Assembly: GCA_011088215.1 (NCBI GenBank)
Contig: JAALKD010000004.1
Coordinates: 38,057 to 102,056, forward strand
DNA: 64,000 nucleotides
DNA from: Sphingomonadales bacterium
GTDB taxonomy: Bacteria; Pseudomonadota; Alphaproteobacteria; Sphingomonadales; Kordiimonadaceae
Direction: 5' to 3'
The notes under the pieces were generated by a model, which was not told the DNA's origin, made no database searches, and was given only the letters and a program-made list of their open reading frames with translations. Shown in pieces: positions 46,041 through 56,363 of this stretch. A program made the translations under genes and the position numbers. Position 1 is the stretch's first letter; every line of letters starts with the position of its first letter.

Positions 46041-46505
46041 ATGGAAGACAGCTTTATTTGGATGACCGAAAACGCTCACTGGTTGTGGTGGTCAGTCGGT
46101 GTGGTACTGCTCGCCGGCGAAATGCTGATCCCTGGGGTCTATCTTTTATGGATTGGGCTGGCGGCAGCCATAACAGGCATATTTGCCTGGGCGGCTCCTG
46201 GCCTGGAATTTGAAGGTCACGGTCTGATTTTCGCCGTGCTTGCCACCATATCCATCTATGTTGGCAACCGCTTCTTTTATCAGCGAGCTTCCACAATTGC
46301 TGATTCGCAGGTTAATGACCGCGGAAAAAGCTTCGTTGGTCGCCAATTTTTGGTGGTCGAAACGATCAAAAATGGCCAGGGACATGTTCAAGTGGGCGAT
46401 AGCCGTTGGATGGCACGCGGGCCAGATATGCCAAAAGGGACAATGGTTAATGTTACCTCTGTTGATGGCACAGTTTTGGTGGTAGAAGCGACAGGGGACA
46501 AATAA
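46041..46505 (+). CDS. NfeD-like membrane protein
   Basis: This 154-residue short NfeD has two to three membrane helices (HWLWWSVGVVLLAGEMLIPG and the YLLWIGLAAAITGIFAW stretch), then a soluble OB-fold domain with GRQFLVVETIKNGQGHVQVG and VNVTSVDGTVLVVEA. It is the usual partner of the upstream SPFH protein and probably helps assemble or gate its membrane domain. The frame of the next gene starts 16 bases later. Confidence 0.92.
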   Translation: MEDSFIWMTENAHWLWWSVGVVLLAGEMLIPGVYLLWIGLAAAITGIFAWAAPGLEFEGHGLIFAVLATISIYVGNRFFYQRASTIADSQVNDRGKSFVGRQFLVVETIKNGQGHVQVGDSRWMARGPDMPKGTMVNVTSVDGTVLVVEATGDK

Positions 46506-46520
46506 ACTTCTACAGAGTAA

Positions 46521-47825
46521 ATGAGCTTAGCCAACATTCTAAAAACCTACGTTGCGAAATGGTTGACCAGCCGAACCCGTGTTCGGCTGCGCCGCATACG
46601 CGCGGAAGTGTCGCGCCGCCTGCGCCGCAAGCCACACACGGTATATTATTTTCACCGGACCGATGACCCTTATTGCCAATTGATGGTACAAGTGTTGCCT
46701 GACATAGTTTCTCGTTTCGCTATTGAGCTGAAGCCGTTGGTGGTTGAAAAACTTCCCGCCAACATGTACCCGGACCCGGTGCGCTATGAGGCCTACTCTA
46801 TCATTGACGCCAGTCGTCTCGCCCGGTTGTATGGCCTGGGATTTTCACTCGACGCCACTGTCCCGGATCGCCTGGCAGTGGGCATGGCCAACCGGTATCT
46901 GGCTAGCAAACAAAATGATCCAGCTTTTTTTAGCTTGGCGGCTGAATTGGGTGCTGCCCTATGGCGCCGCGACCTTAACGCGGTGAGAACCATTTGTGGG
47001 TTGGCAGATGTTGGCGAAAACACGCTGGCGGCAAACGAAAAAAAACTACGCGAGCTTGGTCATTACGCAAGTGCCAGCCTTTATTATGCTGGCGAGTTTT
47101 ATGTTGGCATAGACCGGTTGGACCATCTGGAACGACGGTTGAACGGCCTGGGTCTGGGTGACGAACAGGTGGATTTTGAAGTGCACCGGTTGTGGCGCTA
47201 CGGCCTTGATGAGCTCGAGCGCACAATCGCTGGTCAAAGCATTGACGTTTTCTTTTCGGTTCGCAGTCCGTTCAGCTATGTGGGCGTCGACCTGATAACG
47301 GAACTTGCCGCAAAAACGGGCGTGGGGATTAATTTGAGGCCTGTCTTGCCGATGATGATGCGCGGCATGAATGTTCCGCGTACGAAAGGTCGTTACATTT
47401 TGGCCGATACAGCACGAGAGGCCCACATTGAAGGCGTTAGGTTTGGTGCCATTTGCGATCCGTTAGGTACGGCGACCTGGCGCGCAATGGGCATTGGTTT
47501 TGCCTTAATGGACGACGAGGAGACTGGCGGCGGCACAAAGGGCCAGGCCCTCGCTTTTTTCAGGGCATTTATGGCGGGCGTGTGGTCTCAGGGGATTGAC
47601 GGCACATCCGACAAAGGGTTGGCAAAAATACTCAGAAATGCCGGTTTAGACGACAGCTGGATCACCAAAACTATTTCAAAAAACGACACTGAAAAGCGCG
47701 CTAACGCAAACCGTGAAGAGATGTTCCGTTCTGGTAGTTGGGGCGTGCCGACGTTCCGTGCTGGCGGCGAAACTTTTTGGGGGCAAGACCGCATGTGGGC
47801 GATTATAGACGCTTTAAAACAATGA
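46521..47825 (+). CDS. Tandem DsbA-fold protein (HCCA isomerase/GST-kappa-like)
   Basis: Two thioredoxin-type domains are joined in 434 residues. The first begins with HTVYYFHRTDDPYCQLMVQV, where the usual CPYC reads DPYC, so one active-site cysteine is lost. The second (about residue 235 on) begins with SIDVFFSVRSPFSYVGVDLI, the serine form seen in 2-hydroxychromene-2-carboxylate isomerase and GST kappa, and ends with WGVPTFRAGGETFWGQDRMW (cis-Pro loop). It has a basic N terminus and no signal peptide. Classical disulfide exchange is unlikely; a glutathione-linked isomerase or binding role fits better. Position after nfeD may be co-transcribed but gives no clear function. Confidence 0.78.
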   Translation: MSLANILKTYVAKWLTSRTRVRLRRIRAEVSRRLRRKPHTVYYFHRTDDPYCQLMVQVLPDIVSRFAIELKPLVVEKLPANMYPDPVRYEAYSIIDASRLARLYGLGFSLDATVPDRLAVGMANRYLASKQNDPAFFSLAAELGAALWRRDLNAVRTICGLADVGENTLAANEKKLRELGHYASASLYYAGEFYVGIDRLDHLERRLNGLGLGDEQVDFEVHRLWRYGLDELERTIAGQSIDVFFSVRSPFSYVGVDLITELAAKTGVGINLRPVLPMMMRGMNVPRTKGRYILADTAREAHIEGVRFGAICDPLGTATWRAMGIGFALMDDEETGGGTKGQALAFFRAFMAGVWSQGIDGTSDKGLAKILRNAGLDDSWITKTISKNDTEKRANANREEMFRSGSWGVPTFRAGGETFWGQDRMWAIIDALKQ

Positions 47826-48021
47826 AATGCCTGATTAGCATATAGCAGGCAAATTAGACTTTAGTTTATTTGACTGCCTGCCTGATTGACTGGACATAAC
47901 TAAAATATACTGTAGCGAACGAAAACTGCGATGTTTCCGGGGCATTGGCCGGAAATTTAAGTAGATAAACTAGAAACTGGGAAAACTAGAAGCTGGGCAA
48001 ATTAAGAGACGAGTGTGGACG

Positions 48022-49701
48022 ATGGTATCTCGAGCGAATTTCAAGACAATGGTTAAAACCACAATACTAGCCGCGGGCTTGCTTGCCGTTAGCGCTTGCA
48101 CTGCGACAAGCGATTCTAACCTTAGGGATCAAACCGCACGCGAAGGGGCTATGTTCAGCGCTGATCGTATCAAGGCGGACGTGACCTTTTTGGCGGATGA
48201 CTTGCTTCTTGGGCGCGACACCGGTTCTGAAGGGCACCGTATTGCTGCCAATTATGTGGCAGCAGAGTTCGCACGGTTGGGCATAGCGCCAGCTGGTGAC
48301 GACGGTTATTTTCAGGAAGTGCCGCTTCGCAAGGCTAAAGTTAATGTTGATACTGCCGCGATGGCCATTCGGGTCGGCGGCGATGAAAAACAGTTGGTTC
48401 TGGCCGACGATTTTTTCATGACCGGTAGCGTGAATACGCCTGACGGCCAAGTGTCTGCAGACATTGTCTTTGCGGGCTTTGGTATCCATGCGCCTGAAAT
48501 TGGTCACGACGACTTGGACGGACTGGATATCGATGGCAAGATCGTTCTTGTTTTTTCGGGTGCACCCACCTCGTTTAATACGGAAATTCGGGCGCACCAC
48601 GGCTCTGCCACCACAAAGCTGAAAAATCTAATTGATCGCGGGGCTGCGGGTTATTTGTCTGTTAGTACGGCATCGGATGAAAAGCGCAGGCCATTTTCCC
48701 GGTTGAAGCGATTTTTGGGCCGACAAAGTTTTGATTGGATCGAGCCAACCGGCGGCGGGACCGGAAACGGCAAGATAAAAGCGGCGGCAACCATTAGCCA
48801 AGCTGTTGCGCGCCAGCTTTTCGACGGTGCACCTATGTCATATAACGATGTGCTTTCCGAAGCGAAAAACGGTGCACCCAAAGGGTTTGCGTTGGCGACA
48901 AGTGCAACTCTGAAGCGGGAAAGTATCCTGTCTGACAAATTCACCAGTCCTAATGTGATCGCAGTTCTAGAGGGGTCAGACCCTGACTTGAACGACGAGT
49001 ATGTCGTATTGTCTGCGCATCTAGACCATATCGGTGTGTCGGAAAATGCAAAGGGCGATGATAAAATTAATAACGGCGCGCTTGATAACGCAACGGGTGT
49101 TTCCACACTTTTGGAAGTGGCACGCGCCTACGCCCGGTCGGGTGAAAAACCCCGCAGGTCGATATTATTCGCCATTGTCACCGGCGAGGAAAAAGGCCTT
49201 TTGGGTGCGGAATATTTCGCGCACTACCCAACGGTTGATAAAAAAGCCTTGGTGGCTAATGTGAATCTGGACATGCCTTTGTTGTTGTATGATTTCACCG
49301 ATGTTGTTGCTTTCGGCGCTGAACGCAGCAGTTTGGGGCCAATCACCGAAGCGGCGCTGGCGCGCCTTAATGTTTCGCTCAGTCCCGATCCGATCCCGCA
49401 GGAAGGCATCTTTACCCGAAGTGATCATTATCGTTTTGTCCAGCAGGGCATTCCGGCGGTGTTTTTGATGACGGGCTGGAACAAGGGCGTAAACGGTAAG
49501 GATGGTGGTAAAATTTTTCAGGAGTTCCTGAGCAAAACCTACCATTCACCTAAAGACGACCTGAGTCAGGGAATTGACTATGATGCTGCGGCGAAATTTG
49601 CTCACGCCAATTGGCTGATTGCCAGCGCTATCGCTAATGATACGGTGCGGCCAAGCTGGAACGAGGGTGATTTCTTCGGCGACACATTTGCCAGGAAATA
49701 A
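48022..49701 (+). CDS. M28 family zinc aminopeptidase, lipoprotein
   Basis: The protein starts with a lipoprotein signal (TTILAAGLLAVSAC) and is exported. A PA-type insert lies at about residues 130-290. The M28 two-zinc site is complete: His336 and Asp338 in SAHLDHIG, Asp358 in GALDNATG, Glu392-Glu393 in TGEEKGLLG, Asp420 in NLDMPLL and a last His in RSDHYRF. It should cut N-terminal residues from peptides in the periplasm. Start is uncertain: ATG at 48022, GTG at 48013 or ATG at 48049 all keep the signal. Confidence 0.9.
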   Translation: MVSRANFKTMVKTTILAAGLLAVSACTATSDSNLRDQTAREGAMFSADRIKADVTFLADDLLLGRDTGSEGHRIAANYVAAEFARLGIAPAGDDGYFQEVPLRKAKVNVDTAAMAIRVGGDEKQLVLADDFFMTGSVNTPDGQVSADIVFAGFGIHAPEIGHDDLDGLDIDGKIVLVFSGAPTSFNTEIRAHHGSATTKLKNLIDRGAAGYLSVSTASDEKRRPFSRLKRFLGRQSFDWIEPTGGGTGNGKIKAAATISQAVARQLFDGAPMSYNDVLSEAKNGAPKGFALATSATLKRESILSDKFTSPNVIAVLEGSDPDLNDEYVVLSAHLDHIGVSENAKGDDKINNGALDNATGVSTLLEVARAYARSGEKPRRSILFAIVTGEEKGLLGAEYFAHYPTVDKKALVANVNLDMPLLLYDFTDVVAFGAERSSLGPITEAALARLNVSLSPDPIPQEGIFTRSDHYRFVQQGIPAVFLMTGWNKGVNGKDGGKIFQEFLSKTYHSPKDDLSQGIDYDAAAKFAHANWLIASAIANDTVRPSWNEGDFFGDTFARK

Positions 49702-49726
49702 GCCACCCGGCTAGTACCGATACTGA

Positions 49727-49760
49727 AGGGCGTTCATCGTTGATGGGCGCCCTCTTTTTT
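49727..49760 (+). terminator. Rho-independent terminator after the M28 peptidase
   Basis: AGGGCG and CGCCCT close a stem with an inner CATC/GATG pairing, followed by CTTTTTT. The convergent rnhA ends seven bases further on. Confidence 0.75.
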
Positions 49761-49766
49761 GACCCG

Positions 49767-50225
49767 CTAGATATCGCCTTTGTACAAGCTCATGCCCTGG
49801 CCAGCCAATGCGTCGGCGCGCTCGTTGCCGGGGTCGCCAGAGTGGCCTTTCACCCAAATCCAATCGATGATGTGGGGTTTGACCGCATCGTCCAGCAACA
49901 TCCAAAGGTCAGCATTCTTAACTGGTTTTTTACTGGAGTTTTTCCAACCCTTGGCTTTCCAGCCCTCAATCCATTCGGTAATGCCATTTTTTACATAGGT
50001 GCTATCCGTATGCAGGTGAACCCGGCAAGGGCGTTTGAGTGCTGTCAGCGCCTGGATGGCAGCCATCAGTTCCATACGGTTATTCGTGGTCTCGAACTCG
50101 CCGCCGGTCAGCTCTTTTTCGTGCCCGCCGTACAGCATCAACACACCCCATCCACCCGGTCCCGGGTTGCCGGAGCAGGCACCGTCGGTATAAATTTCAA
50201 CAATTTCCTCGGGTTTAGACGACAT
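49767..50225 (-). CDS. rnhA: Ribonuclease HI
   Basis: RNase HI cuts the RNA strand of RNA-DNA hybrids, which removes primers and R-loops. The four acidic residues are visible in [40 protein letters not shown] and [16 protein letters not shown]. Length (152) is normal. Its start overlaps the end of thrB by 11 bases, so it is translated with it. The ispH-thrB-rnhA order is common in alphaproteobacteria. Confidence 0.96.
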   Translation of the reverse strand: MSSKPEEIVEIYTDGACSGNPGPGGWGVLMLYGGHEKELTGGEFETTNNRMELMAAIQALTALKRPCRVHLHTDSTYVKNGITEWIEGWKAKGWKNSSKKPVKNADLWMLLDDAVKPHIIDWIWVKGHSGDPGNERADALAGQGMSLYKGDI

Positions 50226-51174
50226 AGGCGGCGGTATCTTTCACATTCTGATGGAACTTCAGGCGCGCCAGATAGTCCAGCGGGTTTTTGGGTCGCACCA
50301 CTGCACCTACTACCGGATTCAGCCAGTCAAACAACCGGGTCAGCAAGAAACGCATCGCTGCTCCCCGGCACAGGATAGGCAGGGCGGTTACTTCGCCGCC
50401 GGTCATGTTGCGGCCGACATCGTACATCTCGGTCAGGCGTTTTGCTCGTTCGGGCATAAATTGTTGCGTCTGATCGAAACACCAGGCGTTAATGCAAACT
50501 GCCAGATCATAGGCCAACAAATCAGTACAGCCGAAATAGAAGTCAATCACGCCGGTTATCGTGTGGTCTGTGAATAATACATTGTCGGGAAATAAGTCGG
50601 CGTGAATTATCCCTTTGGGCAGATTGTCGGGCCAATTACTTTCCAGGAATTCCATTTCATCGCTGATTTCGCGAGCTAAACCTTTCTGAATTTTATCCGC
50701 ACCCGCTAGCGTTTTGTCCGCCAATGCTCGCCAACCAGCAATTGAAAGGTCGTTGCGGCGAGCTGCAGAGAAATCTGCAGTTGCCTTATGCATATCCGCC
50801 AGCATGGAGCCAAGCGCTGCGCAGTGGTCATTGTCGGGGTCTTCCACACTCACGCCGGTAAGAAAACTGATCAAGCATGCTGGTTTACCGCTCAGCTTTT
50901 GCAGAGCTTTACCTTGCCTGTCGCGCACCGGTAGTGGCGATGGAACGCCTGCTTGAGCAAGATGTTCCATCAAATTGAGAAAAAAGGGCAGGTCGTCTGG
51001 ATTGGCGCGCTTTTCATACAGGGTCAAAACCAATCGGGCCTTCTCGGTTTCTAGAAAATAGTTTGAATTTTCAACACCCTCGGCAATTCCTTTGAACGAA
51101 GTTGCGTGGCCCAAGTCGTAGCCTGCCAGAAATGCCGCCAGTGTTTTATCGTCAACATGGGTGTAGACTGCCAT
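50215..51174 (-). CDS. thrB: Homoserine kinase, APH-fold type
   Basis: ThrB phosphorylates homoserine, giving the substrate of ThrC. This form has the aminoglycoside-phosphotransferase fold instead of the GHMP fold. The catalytic loop is [14 protein letters not shown], and the metal aspartate is in [20 protein letters not shown]. The ATP-site start reads [15 protein letters not shown]. Length (319) is normal. It is coupled to ispH by a one-base overlap and to rnhA downstream. Confidence 0.95.
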   Translation of the reverse strand: MAVYTHVDDKTLAAFLAGYDLGHATSFKGIAEGVENSNYFLETEKARLVLTLYEKRANPDDLPFFLNLMEHLAQAGVPSPLPVRDRQGKALQKLSGKPACLISFLTGVSVEDPDNDHCAALGSMLADMHKATADFSAARRNDLSIAGWRALADKTLAGADKIQKGLAREISDEMEFLESNWPDNLPKGIIHADLFPDNVLFTDHTITGVIDFYFGCTDLLAYDLAVCINAWCFDQTQQFMPERAKRLTEMYDVGRNMTGGEVTALPILCRGAAMRFLLTRLFDWLNPVVGAVVRPKNPLDYLARLKFHQNVKDTAAYVV

Positions 51175-52151
51175 CAGGCGATGTCTTTCAGCAGAGGCGG
51201 CACTTTGAAGACAACGTCTTCCTCAGCGGTTGTCACCAGTTCCACGCTCGCGTGATACTTGCCTTTCAGGGCTTCAATCACTTCCTCCACCAACACCTCA
51301 GGCGCACTTGCCCCGGCGGTTATGCCAACTGTTTTGGCGTTTTCCAGCCATCCCCAATCGATATCAACACCGCGTTGGACCAAGCGGGCAGGGCAGCCGC
51401 ACTTTTCGCTGACCTCCACCAGCCGCATGCTGTTAGACGAGTTTGGTGCTCCGATAACAATCACGCGGTCCGCTTGCCTTGCCACCTCCTTAACGGCTGT
51501 TTGTCGGTTTGTTGTGGCGTAGCAAATGTCTTCTTTTTTTGGATTGGTCAACTGTGGAAAGCGATCTTCCAAGGTTGAGACAATATCGGCGGTGTCTTCC
51601 ACGGATAGCGTGGTTTGGGTCACATAAGCCAGTGCATCCGGATCGGCCGGTATAAGGGTTTCCGCGTCTTCCACCGTTTCCAACAATGACATCGAACTTT
51701 CTGCAACCTGGCCCATTGTACCGATAACTTCGGGGTGCCCCTCGTGGCCAATCATCAAGATATGACGCCCCGCTGCGTGGTGGCGCTCAACCGCCCGGTG
51801 AACTTTCGACACCAGCGGGCAAGTGGCGTCTACATAGACCATATTTCGTTGCTCGGCTTTTTCCGGAACCGACTTAGGTACCCCGTGGGCTGAAAAGACC
51901 ACCGGCGCGTCCTCCGGTACTTCGTCTAGCTGATCAACAAATACGGCGCCAATTGCTTCCAGCCCTTCAACCACGTAGCGGTTGTGCACGATCTCATGGC
52001 GTACATAAACCGGCGCGCCGAATTTTTTGATCGCCAGTTCCACAATCTTGATCGCCCGGTCAACGCCCGCGCAAAATCCACGTGGGTTGGCCAGCAGAAT
52101 TTTTAGCTCGTCTTTGGTGGTTTGAGTTTGCTCGGCGGGATTGTCTAACAT
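51174..52151 (-). CDS. ispH: 4-hydroxy-3-methylbut-2-enyl diphosphate reductase
   Basis: IspH is the [4Fe-4S] enzyme making IPP and DMAPP in the last step of the MEP isoprenoid pathway. The three cluster cysteines are in [27 protein letters not shown] and [15 protein letters not shown] positions (the last cluster Cys lies near AGASAPEVL). The TAGASAPE motif is present as [16 protein letters not shown]. The ATG at 52151 is chosen with GAGGAC five bases upstream; a start at 52283 would add 44 atypical residues. It is the first gene of the ispH-thrB-rnhA operon. The product feeds ubiquinone and haem A synthesis. Confidence 0.95.
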   Translation of the reverse strand: MLDNPAEQTQTTKDELKILLANPRGFCAGVDRAIKIVELAIKKFGAPVYVRHEIVHNRYVVEGLEAIGAVFVDQLDEVPEDAPVVFSAHGVPKSVPEKAEQRNMVYVDATCPLVSKVHRAVERHHAAGRHILMIGHEGHPEVIGTMGQVAESSMSLLETVEDAETLIPADPDALAYVTQTTLSVEDTADIVSTLEDRFPQLTNPKKEDICYATTNRQTAVKEVARQADRVIVIGAPNSSNSMRLVEVSEKCGCPARLVQRGVDIDWGWLENAKTVGITAGASAPEVLVEEVIEALKGKYHASVELVTTAEEDVVFKVPPLLKDIA

Positions 52152-52471
52152 GAAAGTCCTCGACAAATAACATGGTTGCTCTTTGCTACCTGTATGCGCG
52201 CAGGTGGTCAAGCGCGACCGCCCCATTGTTGAATTTAATACGACCCGGAAACACGGACTTAGGGGTGCGGTGATGTACGGCAATGAGACAGGTCGCAGAG
52301 CTGCCTTAATTTGAGCGTATGTAGCCGCTAGTTAGCGTAAACTAAAAGATGGTTTTGGTGGCTTGCTCTTTGCTGGCCTTATCCCTATGATCGCGGCGCA
52401 TTTACACCGACCAGTGAACGGCTCAATAGATGGCCCTGGGAGCGGCAAAGCGATTGTTTGAAAGACAAAGT
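52152..52471. other. Divergent intergenic region
   Basis: About 320 bases between the divergent ispH operon and a lipoprotein gene. It must hold both promoters. A short ACCTG/CAGGT dyad lies near 52190 but is weak. I see no RNA motif or small gene. Confidence 0.45.
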
Positions 52472-52978
52472 ATGATTTCTCGTTTTATACCTGCGATGGT
52501 TCTGGCACTTACATTGACTGCCTGTAATACCAACCCGCTGGAAGTTACCATTTCTCGTTGCCCTGCAGTTGCTGTTGTCGGTGATACTGGTACCATAACT
52601 CGTTTTGATGGCAGTGGTCGTACTGACGCTGATGTAATGTTTACTGCAACAATCAGCGACGTTGATGTTACTTGCAGCGAAGGCGATTCGGTTTCTTCAG
52701 CGGTCAGCATGTATATTGCAGCTAAATCTGACGGTAAAATCGTTAATGACACGGTGACGCTGCCGTATTTTGTTGCGATTTTGAGGGACAACAGCGAGAT
52801 TGTCACAAAGCGGATATTTGATGTGACCTTGCGGTTTGATGGCAACGGTTATGCCGTATCGCAAGAGGTGCTTAGCCAGTATATTCCTACCATTGAGCAA
52901 GCCCGTCGTTACAATTATGAGTTTTTGATTGGCTTTCAGCTTAGCGTTGATGACGTTGCGTTCAATATGGAGCGCTAG
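52472..52978 (+). CDS. Predicted lipoprotein, unknown function
   Basis: The 168-residue protein has a lipoprotein signal (MISRFIPAMVLALTLTAC, lipobox LTAC), so it is exported and lipid-anchored. The mature part is beta-rich with two further cysteines (ISRCPAVAVVGDTGTITRF and VDVTCSEGDSV), which may form a disulfide. The composition suggests a compact beta-sandwich. I do not recognise a named family. An ATG at 52472 places the signal at the N terminus; the frame is open 14 codons further upstream. It precedes the glycine riboswitch by about 180 bases and is probably separate. Confidence 0.75.
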   Translation: MISRFIPAMVLALTLTACNTNPLEVTISRCPAVAVVGDTGTITRFDGSGRTDADVMFTATISDVDVTCSEGDSVSSAVSMYIAAKSDGKIVNDTVTLPYFVAILRDNSEIVTKRIFDVTLRFDGNGYAVSQEVLSQYIPTIEQARRYNYEFLIGFQLSVDDVAFNMER

Positions 52979-53160
52979 ACCGCTAGCTGCTTGTTTTTAT
53001 TGTAGTTTTTATTAGCTTCTATGCCACGGCTATTTGACACCGTGTTTTTGGTTGTTTTTTTGCTGGTTGATTGCTCCTGAACGATTGACTCTCTGAGTTG
53101 TCTCCGGCATACCTTCGCTCACGTTAAGGTCTTGCAGGGAAGCGGTTTCCTGCACCCATG

Positions 53161-53350
53161 CGCGGGAGAGATCGTTAACTCGGCGCCGAAGGAGCAACCG
53201 CCCCGGAAACTCTCAGGCAAAAGGACCGCGCATTCGAATGGCACTCTGGAAAGCAGGGACGCAGGCTAAAGCAGCTGGTGTTTCTCACCGACGGGGTAAG
53301 CTGGCGGCAACGCTGGTGAAATCTCTCAGGTTCCGTGACAGAGGGGGCGT
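53161..53350 (+). ncRNA. Tandem glycine riboswitch
   Basis: Two glycine aptamers lie in a row in front of gcvT. Each has the conserved core: GGGAGAG near 53164 with GGAAACTCTCAGGCAAAAGG for aptamer 1 (ending near 53227), and CTCTGGAAAGC with GAAATCTCTCAGGTTCC for aptamer 2 (ending near 53346). Bases 53228-53241 link them. The second ends about 45 bases before the gcvT ATG. Glycine binding is expected to switch on the cleavage operon; whether at transcription or translation cannot be read with certainty here. Confidence 0.93.
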
Positions 53351-53392
53351 GATTGCCGGTTTACCGGCGCTTCTCACGCGCGGAGTGCTTAA

Positions 53393-54523
53393 ATGTCTGT
53401 CGATGAACTCTTAACGACCCCCCTATATGACCTGCATGTGGCAGCTGGCGGCAAAATGGTGCCGTTTGCTGGATATTCCATGCCTGTTCAATACCCTCTT
53501 GGGATTATGAAGGAACATCTTCATACCCGCGAGAAAGCTGGATTGTTTGATGTTTCCCACATGGGGCAATGCTATATCCGGTCCACTGATGGCAGTGACC
53601 CAGCCAAAACTCTTGAAGAAATCATGCCAGGAGCACTGGCTGTTCTCAAGCCGGGAAAGATGCGCCTAACAGTGCTCTTGAACGATGACGGCGGCATCGA
53701 GGACGATTTGATGATCGCCCGTACCTTTGAGTCTGAAGGGACGCTTTTTGTCGTTGTTAATGGGGCTTGTAAGGAAAAAGACTTCAGTATCATAGAAGAG
53801 CGTTTCGCTGGCAGACTGGTGTTGGAGCCGCTCGCGGACCGCGCGCTGCTTGCGTTGCAAGGGCCAAGAGCCGAAGCGGTATTGGCTGAACTTGCGCCGG
53901 AAGTCAAAGACATGGTGTTTATGGAAACGACCATGATAACGCTTGAAGGCACTGTTTGCTGGGTTTCCCGGTGTGGCTATACCGGGGAAGACGGATTTGA
54001 GATTTCGGTGCCAGAAGCTGATGCACCGGCTTTTGCGCAGCGATTGTTGCGGCATGCTGATCTGGAGTGGATCGGTTTGGGAGCACGCGATAGTTTACGC
54101 CTTGAGGCGGGCTTGTGTCTTTCAGGCCATGATTTTGACGGCTCCATTACACCTGTCGAAGCCGGTCTTGCATTTACGCTTGGCAAAAAACGCCGCGAAG
54201 CTGGTGACTTTATAGCAAGCGAACGTATTCTTTCGCAGCTTCAAGACGGCCCTGACAAATCGCTGGTTGGAATTGTACCCGTTGGTCGGGCTCCCGCACG
54301 TGAGGGAGCCGAAATTGCTGATTTGGACGGCAACATTATCGGTACGGTCACGTCAGGCGGCTTTGGTCCAACATTCGGTGGGCCGGTAGCCAGGGGCTAT
54401 GTGCCAAAAGCTTTCACCGAGGAAGGCACAGAGATACAATTGATGATCAGGGGCAAGGCGCATCCGGCGAAAGTTGTCGCCACGCCTTTTGTGCCGCAAC
54501 GCTATAAGCGAAAGCAGGCTTAG
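53393..54523 (+). CDS. gcvT: Glycine cleavage system T protein (aminomethyltransferase)
   Basis: GcvT takes the aminomethyl group from the H protein, releases ammonia and passes the C1 unit to tetrahydrofolate. Family marks are LHVAAGGKMVPFAGYSMPVQ near the start, GLFDVSHMGQ, and SRCGYTGEDGFEISVP. The tetrahydrofolate aspartate region and the C-terminal GYVPKAF also fit. Length (376) is normal. It is the first gene of the gcv operon under the glycine riboswitch; the lpd (L protein) gene is elsewhere. Confidence 0.96.
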   Translation: MSVDELLTTPLYDLHVAAGGKMVPFAGYSMPVQYPLGIMKEHLHTREKAGLFDVSHMGQCYIRSTDGSDPAKTLEEIMPGALAVLKPGKMRLTVLLNDDGGIEDDLMIARTFESEGTLFVVVNGACKEKDFSIIEERFAGRLVLEPLADRALLALQGPRAEAVLAELAPEVKDMVFMETTMITLEGTVCWVSRCGYTGEDGFEISVPEADAPAFAQRLLRHADLEWIGLGARDSLRLEAGLCLSGHDFDGSITPVEAGLAFTLGKKRREAGDFIASERILSQLQDGPDKSLVGIVPVGRAPAREGAEIADLDGNIIGTVTSGGFGPTFGGPVARGYVPKAFTEEGTEIQLMIRGKAHPAKVVATPFVPQRYKRKQA

Positions 54524-54563
54524 AACAAAGTATTTTCATTGAGATCACTAGAGGGGACGTAAC

Positions 54564-54935
54564 ATGACCAAATTTACAGAAGACCATGAATGGATTGACG
54601 GCGACGGTGACGTGGTAACTGTCGGCATCACGGATTATGCGCAAAACGCACTGGGTGACGTTGTTTTTGTGGAGCTGCCCGAAGTGGGCGGCACTTTCAG
54701 CAAAGGCGACGAAGTTGCTGTTGTTGAATCGGTGAAAGCTGCCAGCGAGGTCTATGCACCGTTGGACGGTGAAATTGTCGAGATCAACGATGCACTGGAA
54801 GGCGAGCCCGGTTTGGTTAACAGCAGCCCAACCGAGGGTGGCTGGTTTTTCAAAATAAAACTCAACAATACCAGCGATCTGGACGGGTTGATGGATAAGG
54901 CCGCCTATGATGCTCATGTGGCGGGATTGGACTAG
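54564..54935 (+). CDS. gcvH: Glycine cleavage system H protein
   Basis: The H protein shuttles the aminomethyl group on a lipoyl arm. The lipoylated lysine is in [13 protein letters not shown], and the DHEWI start and [12 protein letters not shown] end fit the family. Length (123) is normal. It lies 40 bases after gcvT with AGAGGGG upstream of the ATG. It must be lipoylated by enzymes outside this window. Confidence 0.97.
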   Translation: MTKFTEDHEWIDGDGDVVTVGITDYAQNALGDVVFVELPEVGGTFSKGDEVAVVESVKAASEVYAPLDGEIVEINDALEGEPGLVNSSPTEGGWFFKIKLNNTSDLDGLMDKAAYDAHVAGLD

Positions 54936-55013
54936 CGCCGAATAACAAAGCCAGTTTTTAAGGATCAGCCCAAGGTATTTGTTGGGCGAGTATGATGTCT
55001 AAGGAGTACGCGC

Positions 55014-56363
55014 ATGCGTTACCTGCCGTTAACCAGTGATGATCGCCAGGCCATGTTGGCCAAAATTGGTGTTCGTCACATTGATGACCTTTTCAAAGAC
55101 GTGCCAAAGGCCGATTTGAATCCGGAAATTAACCTGCCAAAACGCCAGAGCGAAATGGCAGTAGAGCGGCAGCTGTCGACGTTGGCGGCAAAAAACACGT
55201 CAGCCGGTTCGGTGCCGTTTTTTGTTGGGGCAGGGGCTTACAAGCACCATGTGCCGGCGACCGTTGACCATATGATCCAGCGCGGTGAATTTCTTACCGC
55301 TTACACGCCTTACCAGCCGGAGATTGCGCAAGGCACGCTGCAGTATCTGTTTGAATTTCAAACGCTTGTGGCGCAGTTAACCGGCATGGATGTGGCCAAC
55401 GCCAGCATGTATGATGGTTCTACGGCAACCGCTGAGGCGGTAATGATGGCGCGGCGGGTAACCCGCAAGAAACGTGCGGTTATCGCGGGCAGTGTTCATG
55501 CCCATTACCGCGCTGTCGTTGAGACAACCACCCAGTTCACTGACGACAATATTGTTTGCCAGGCGCCAAACCCCGCTGATGCAGGGGCTGAGCTTCAGGC
55601 GGCGTTGGATGCCATTGACGACACAACAAGTTGCGTGGTTGTGCAAAACCCTGGCATCAACGGCAGCGTGCTTGATTTGGGGCCGGTCGCCGAGGCGGCT
55701 CACGCCCACAAAGCGCTGTTGATCGTGGTGGTTACCGAAGTTATGTCGCTGGGCTTGATAAAAAGCCCGGGCGAAATGGGTGCTGATATTGTTGTCGGCG
55801 AAGGCCAGTCAATCGGAAATGGTTTGAATTTCGGAGGCCCCTATTTAGGGCTGTTTGCCACCAATCAAAAATATGTTCGTCAAATGCCAGGGCGCCTGTG
55901 CGGCAAAACCGTCGATGCAGAGGGTGAGCAAGGTTTTGTGCTGACGCTGTCAACCCGCGAGCAACATATCCGGCGCGAGAAAGCCACATCCAATATTTGC
56001 ACCAATAGCGGCCTTTGTTCGCTGGCTTTTACTGTGCATATGAGTTTGCTCGGTGAAAAGGGCCTGCGCCAGTTGGCGCGGGTGAACCATAAGCGCGCCT
56101 GCGATTTGCGCGATGCTCTCACGGCGGCCGGGTTTGAGGTTCTGAATTCAAGCTTTTTCAACGAGATAACCGTACGTCTATCCAAAGGTGCTACTGACGT
56201 CGTTGAGACTTTAGCCGCCGACGGGGTGCTCGCTGGGGTCCCCATGGAACGACTATACCCGGGACAGGGGTTCGACGATCATCTGATATTGGCCGCTACC
56301 GAAACTGTAACCGACGAGGACATTGCTGTTCTGGTTTCCAAACTTACGGAGGCAGTGCAATGA
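55014..56363 (+). CDS. gcvPA: Glycine decarboxylase subunit 1 (split P protein)
   Basis: This is the N-terminal half of the two-subunit P protein, which decarboxylates glycine. It has the PLP-fold layout but lacks the PLP lysine. Marks are [20 protein letters not shown] (20 residues), [36 protein letters not shown] and [12 protein letters not shown]. Length (449) is normal. AAGGAG lies before the ATG. Its stop overlaps gcvPB by four bases, so equal amounts are made. Confidence 0.96.
   Translation: MRYLPLTSDDRQAMLAKIGVRHIDDLFKDVPKADLNPEINLPKRQSEMAVERQLSTLAAKNTSAGSVPFFVGAGAYKHHVPATVDHMIQRGEFLTAYTPYQPEIAQGTLQYLFEFQTLVAQLTGMDVANASMYDGSTATAEAVMMARRVTRKKRAVIAGSVHAHYRAVVETTTQFTDDNIVCQAPNPADAGAELQAALDAIDDTTSCVVVQNPGINGSVLDLGPVAEAAHAHKALLIVVVTEVMSLGLIKSPGEMGADIVVGEGQSIGNGLNFGGPYLGLFATNQKYVRQMPGRLCGKTVDAEGEQGFVLTLSTREQHIRREKATSNICTNSGLCSLAFTVHMSLLGEKGLRQLARVNHKRACDLRDALTAAGFEVLNSSFFNEITVRLSKGATDVVETLAADGVLAGVPMERLYPGQGFDDHLILAATETVTDEDIAVLVSKLTEAVQ

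Noticed and set aside
52152..52283. Earlier start for IspH
   Set aside because: The extra 44 residues do not resemble IspH, whereas the ATG at 52151 has a good ribosome site.
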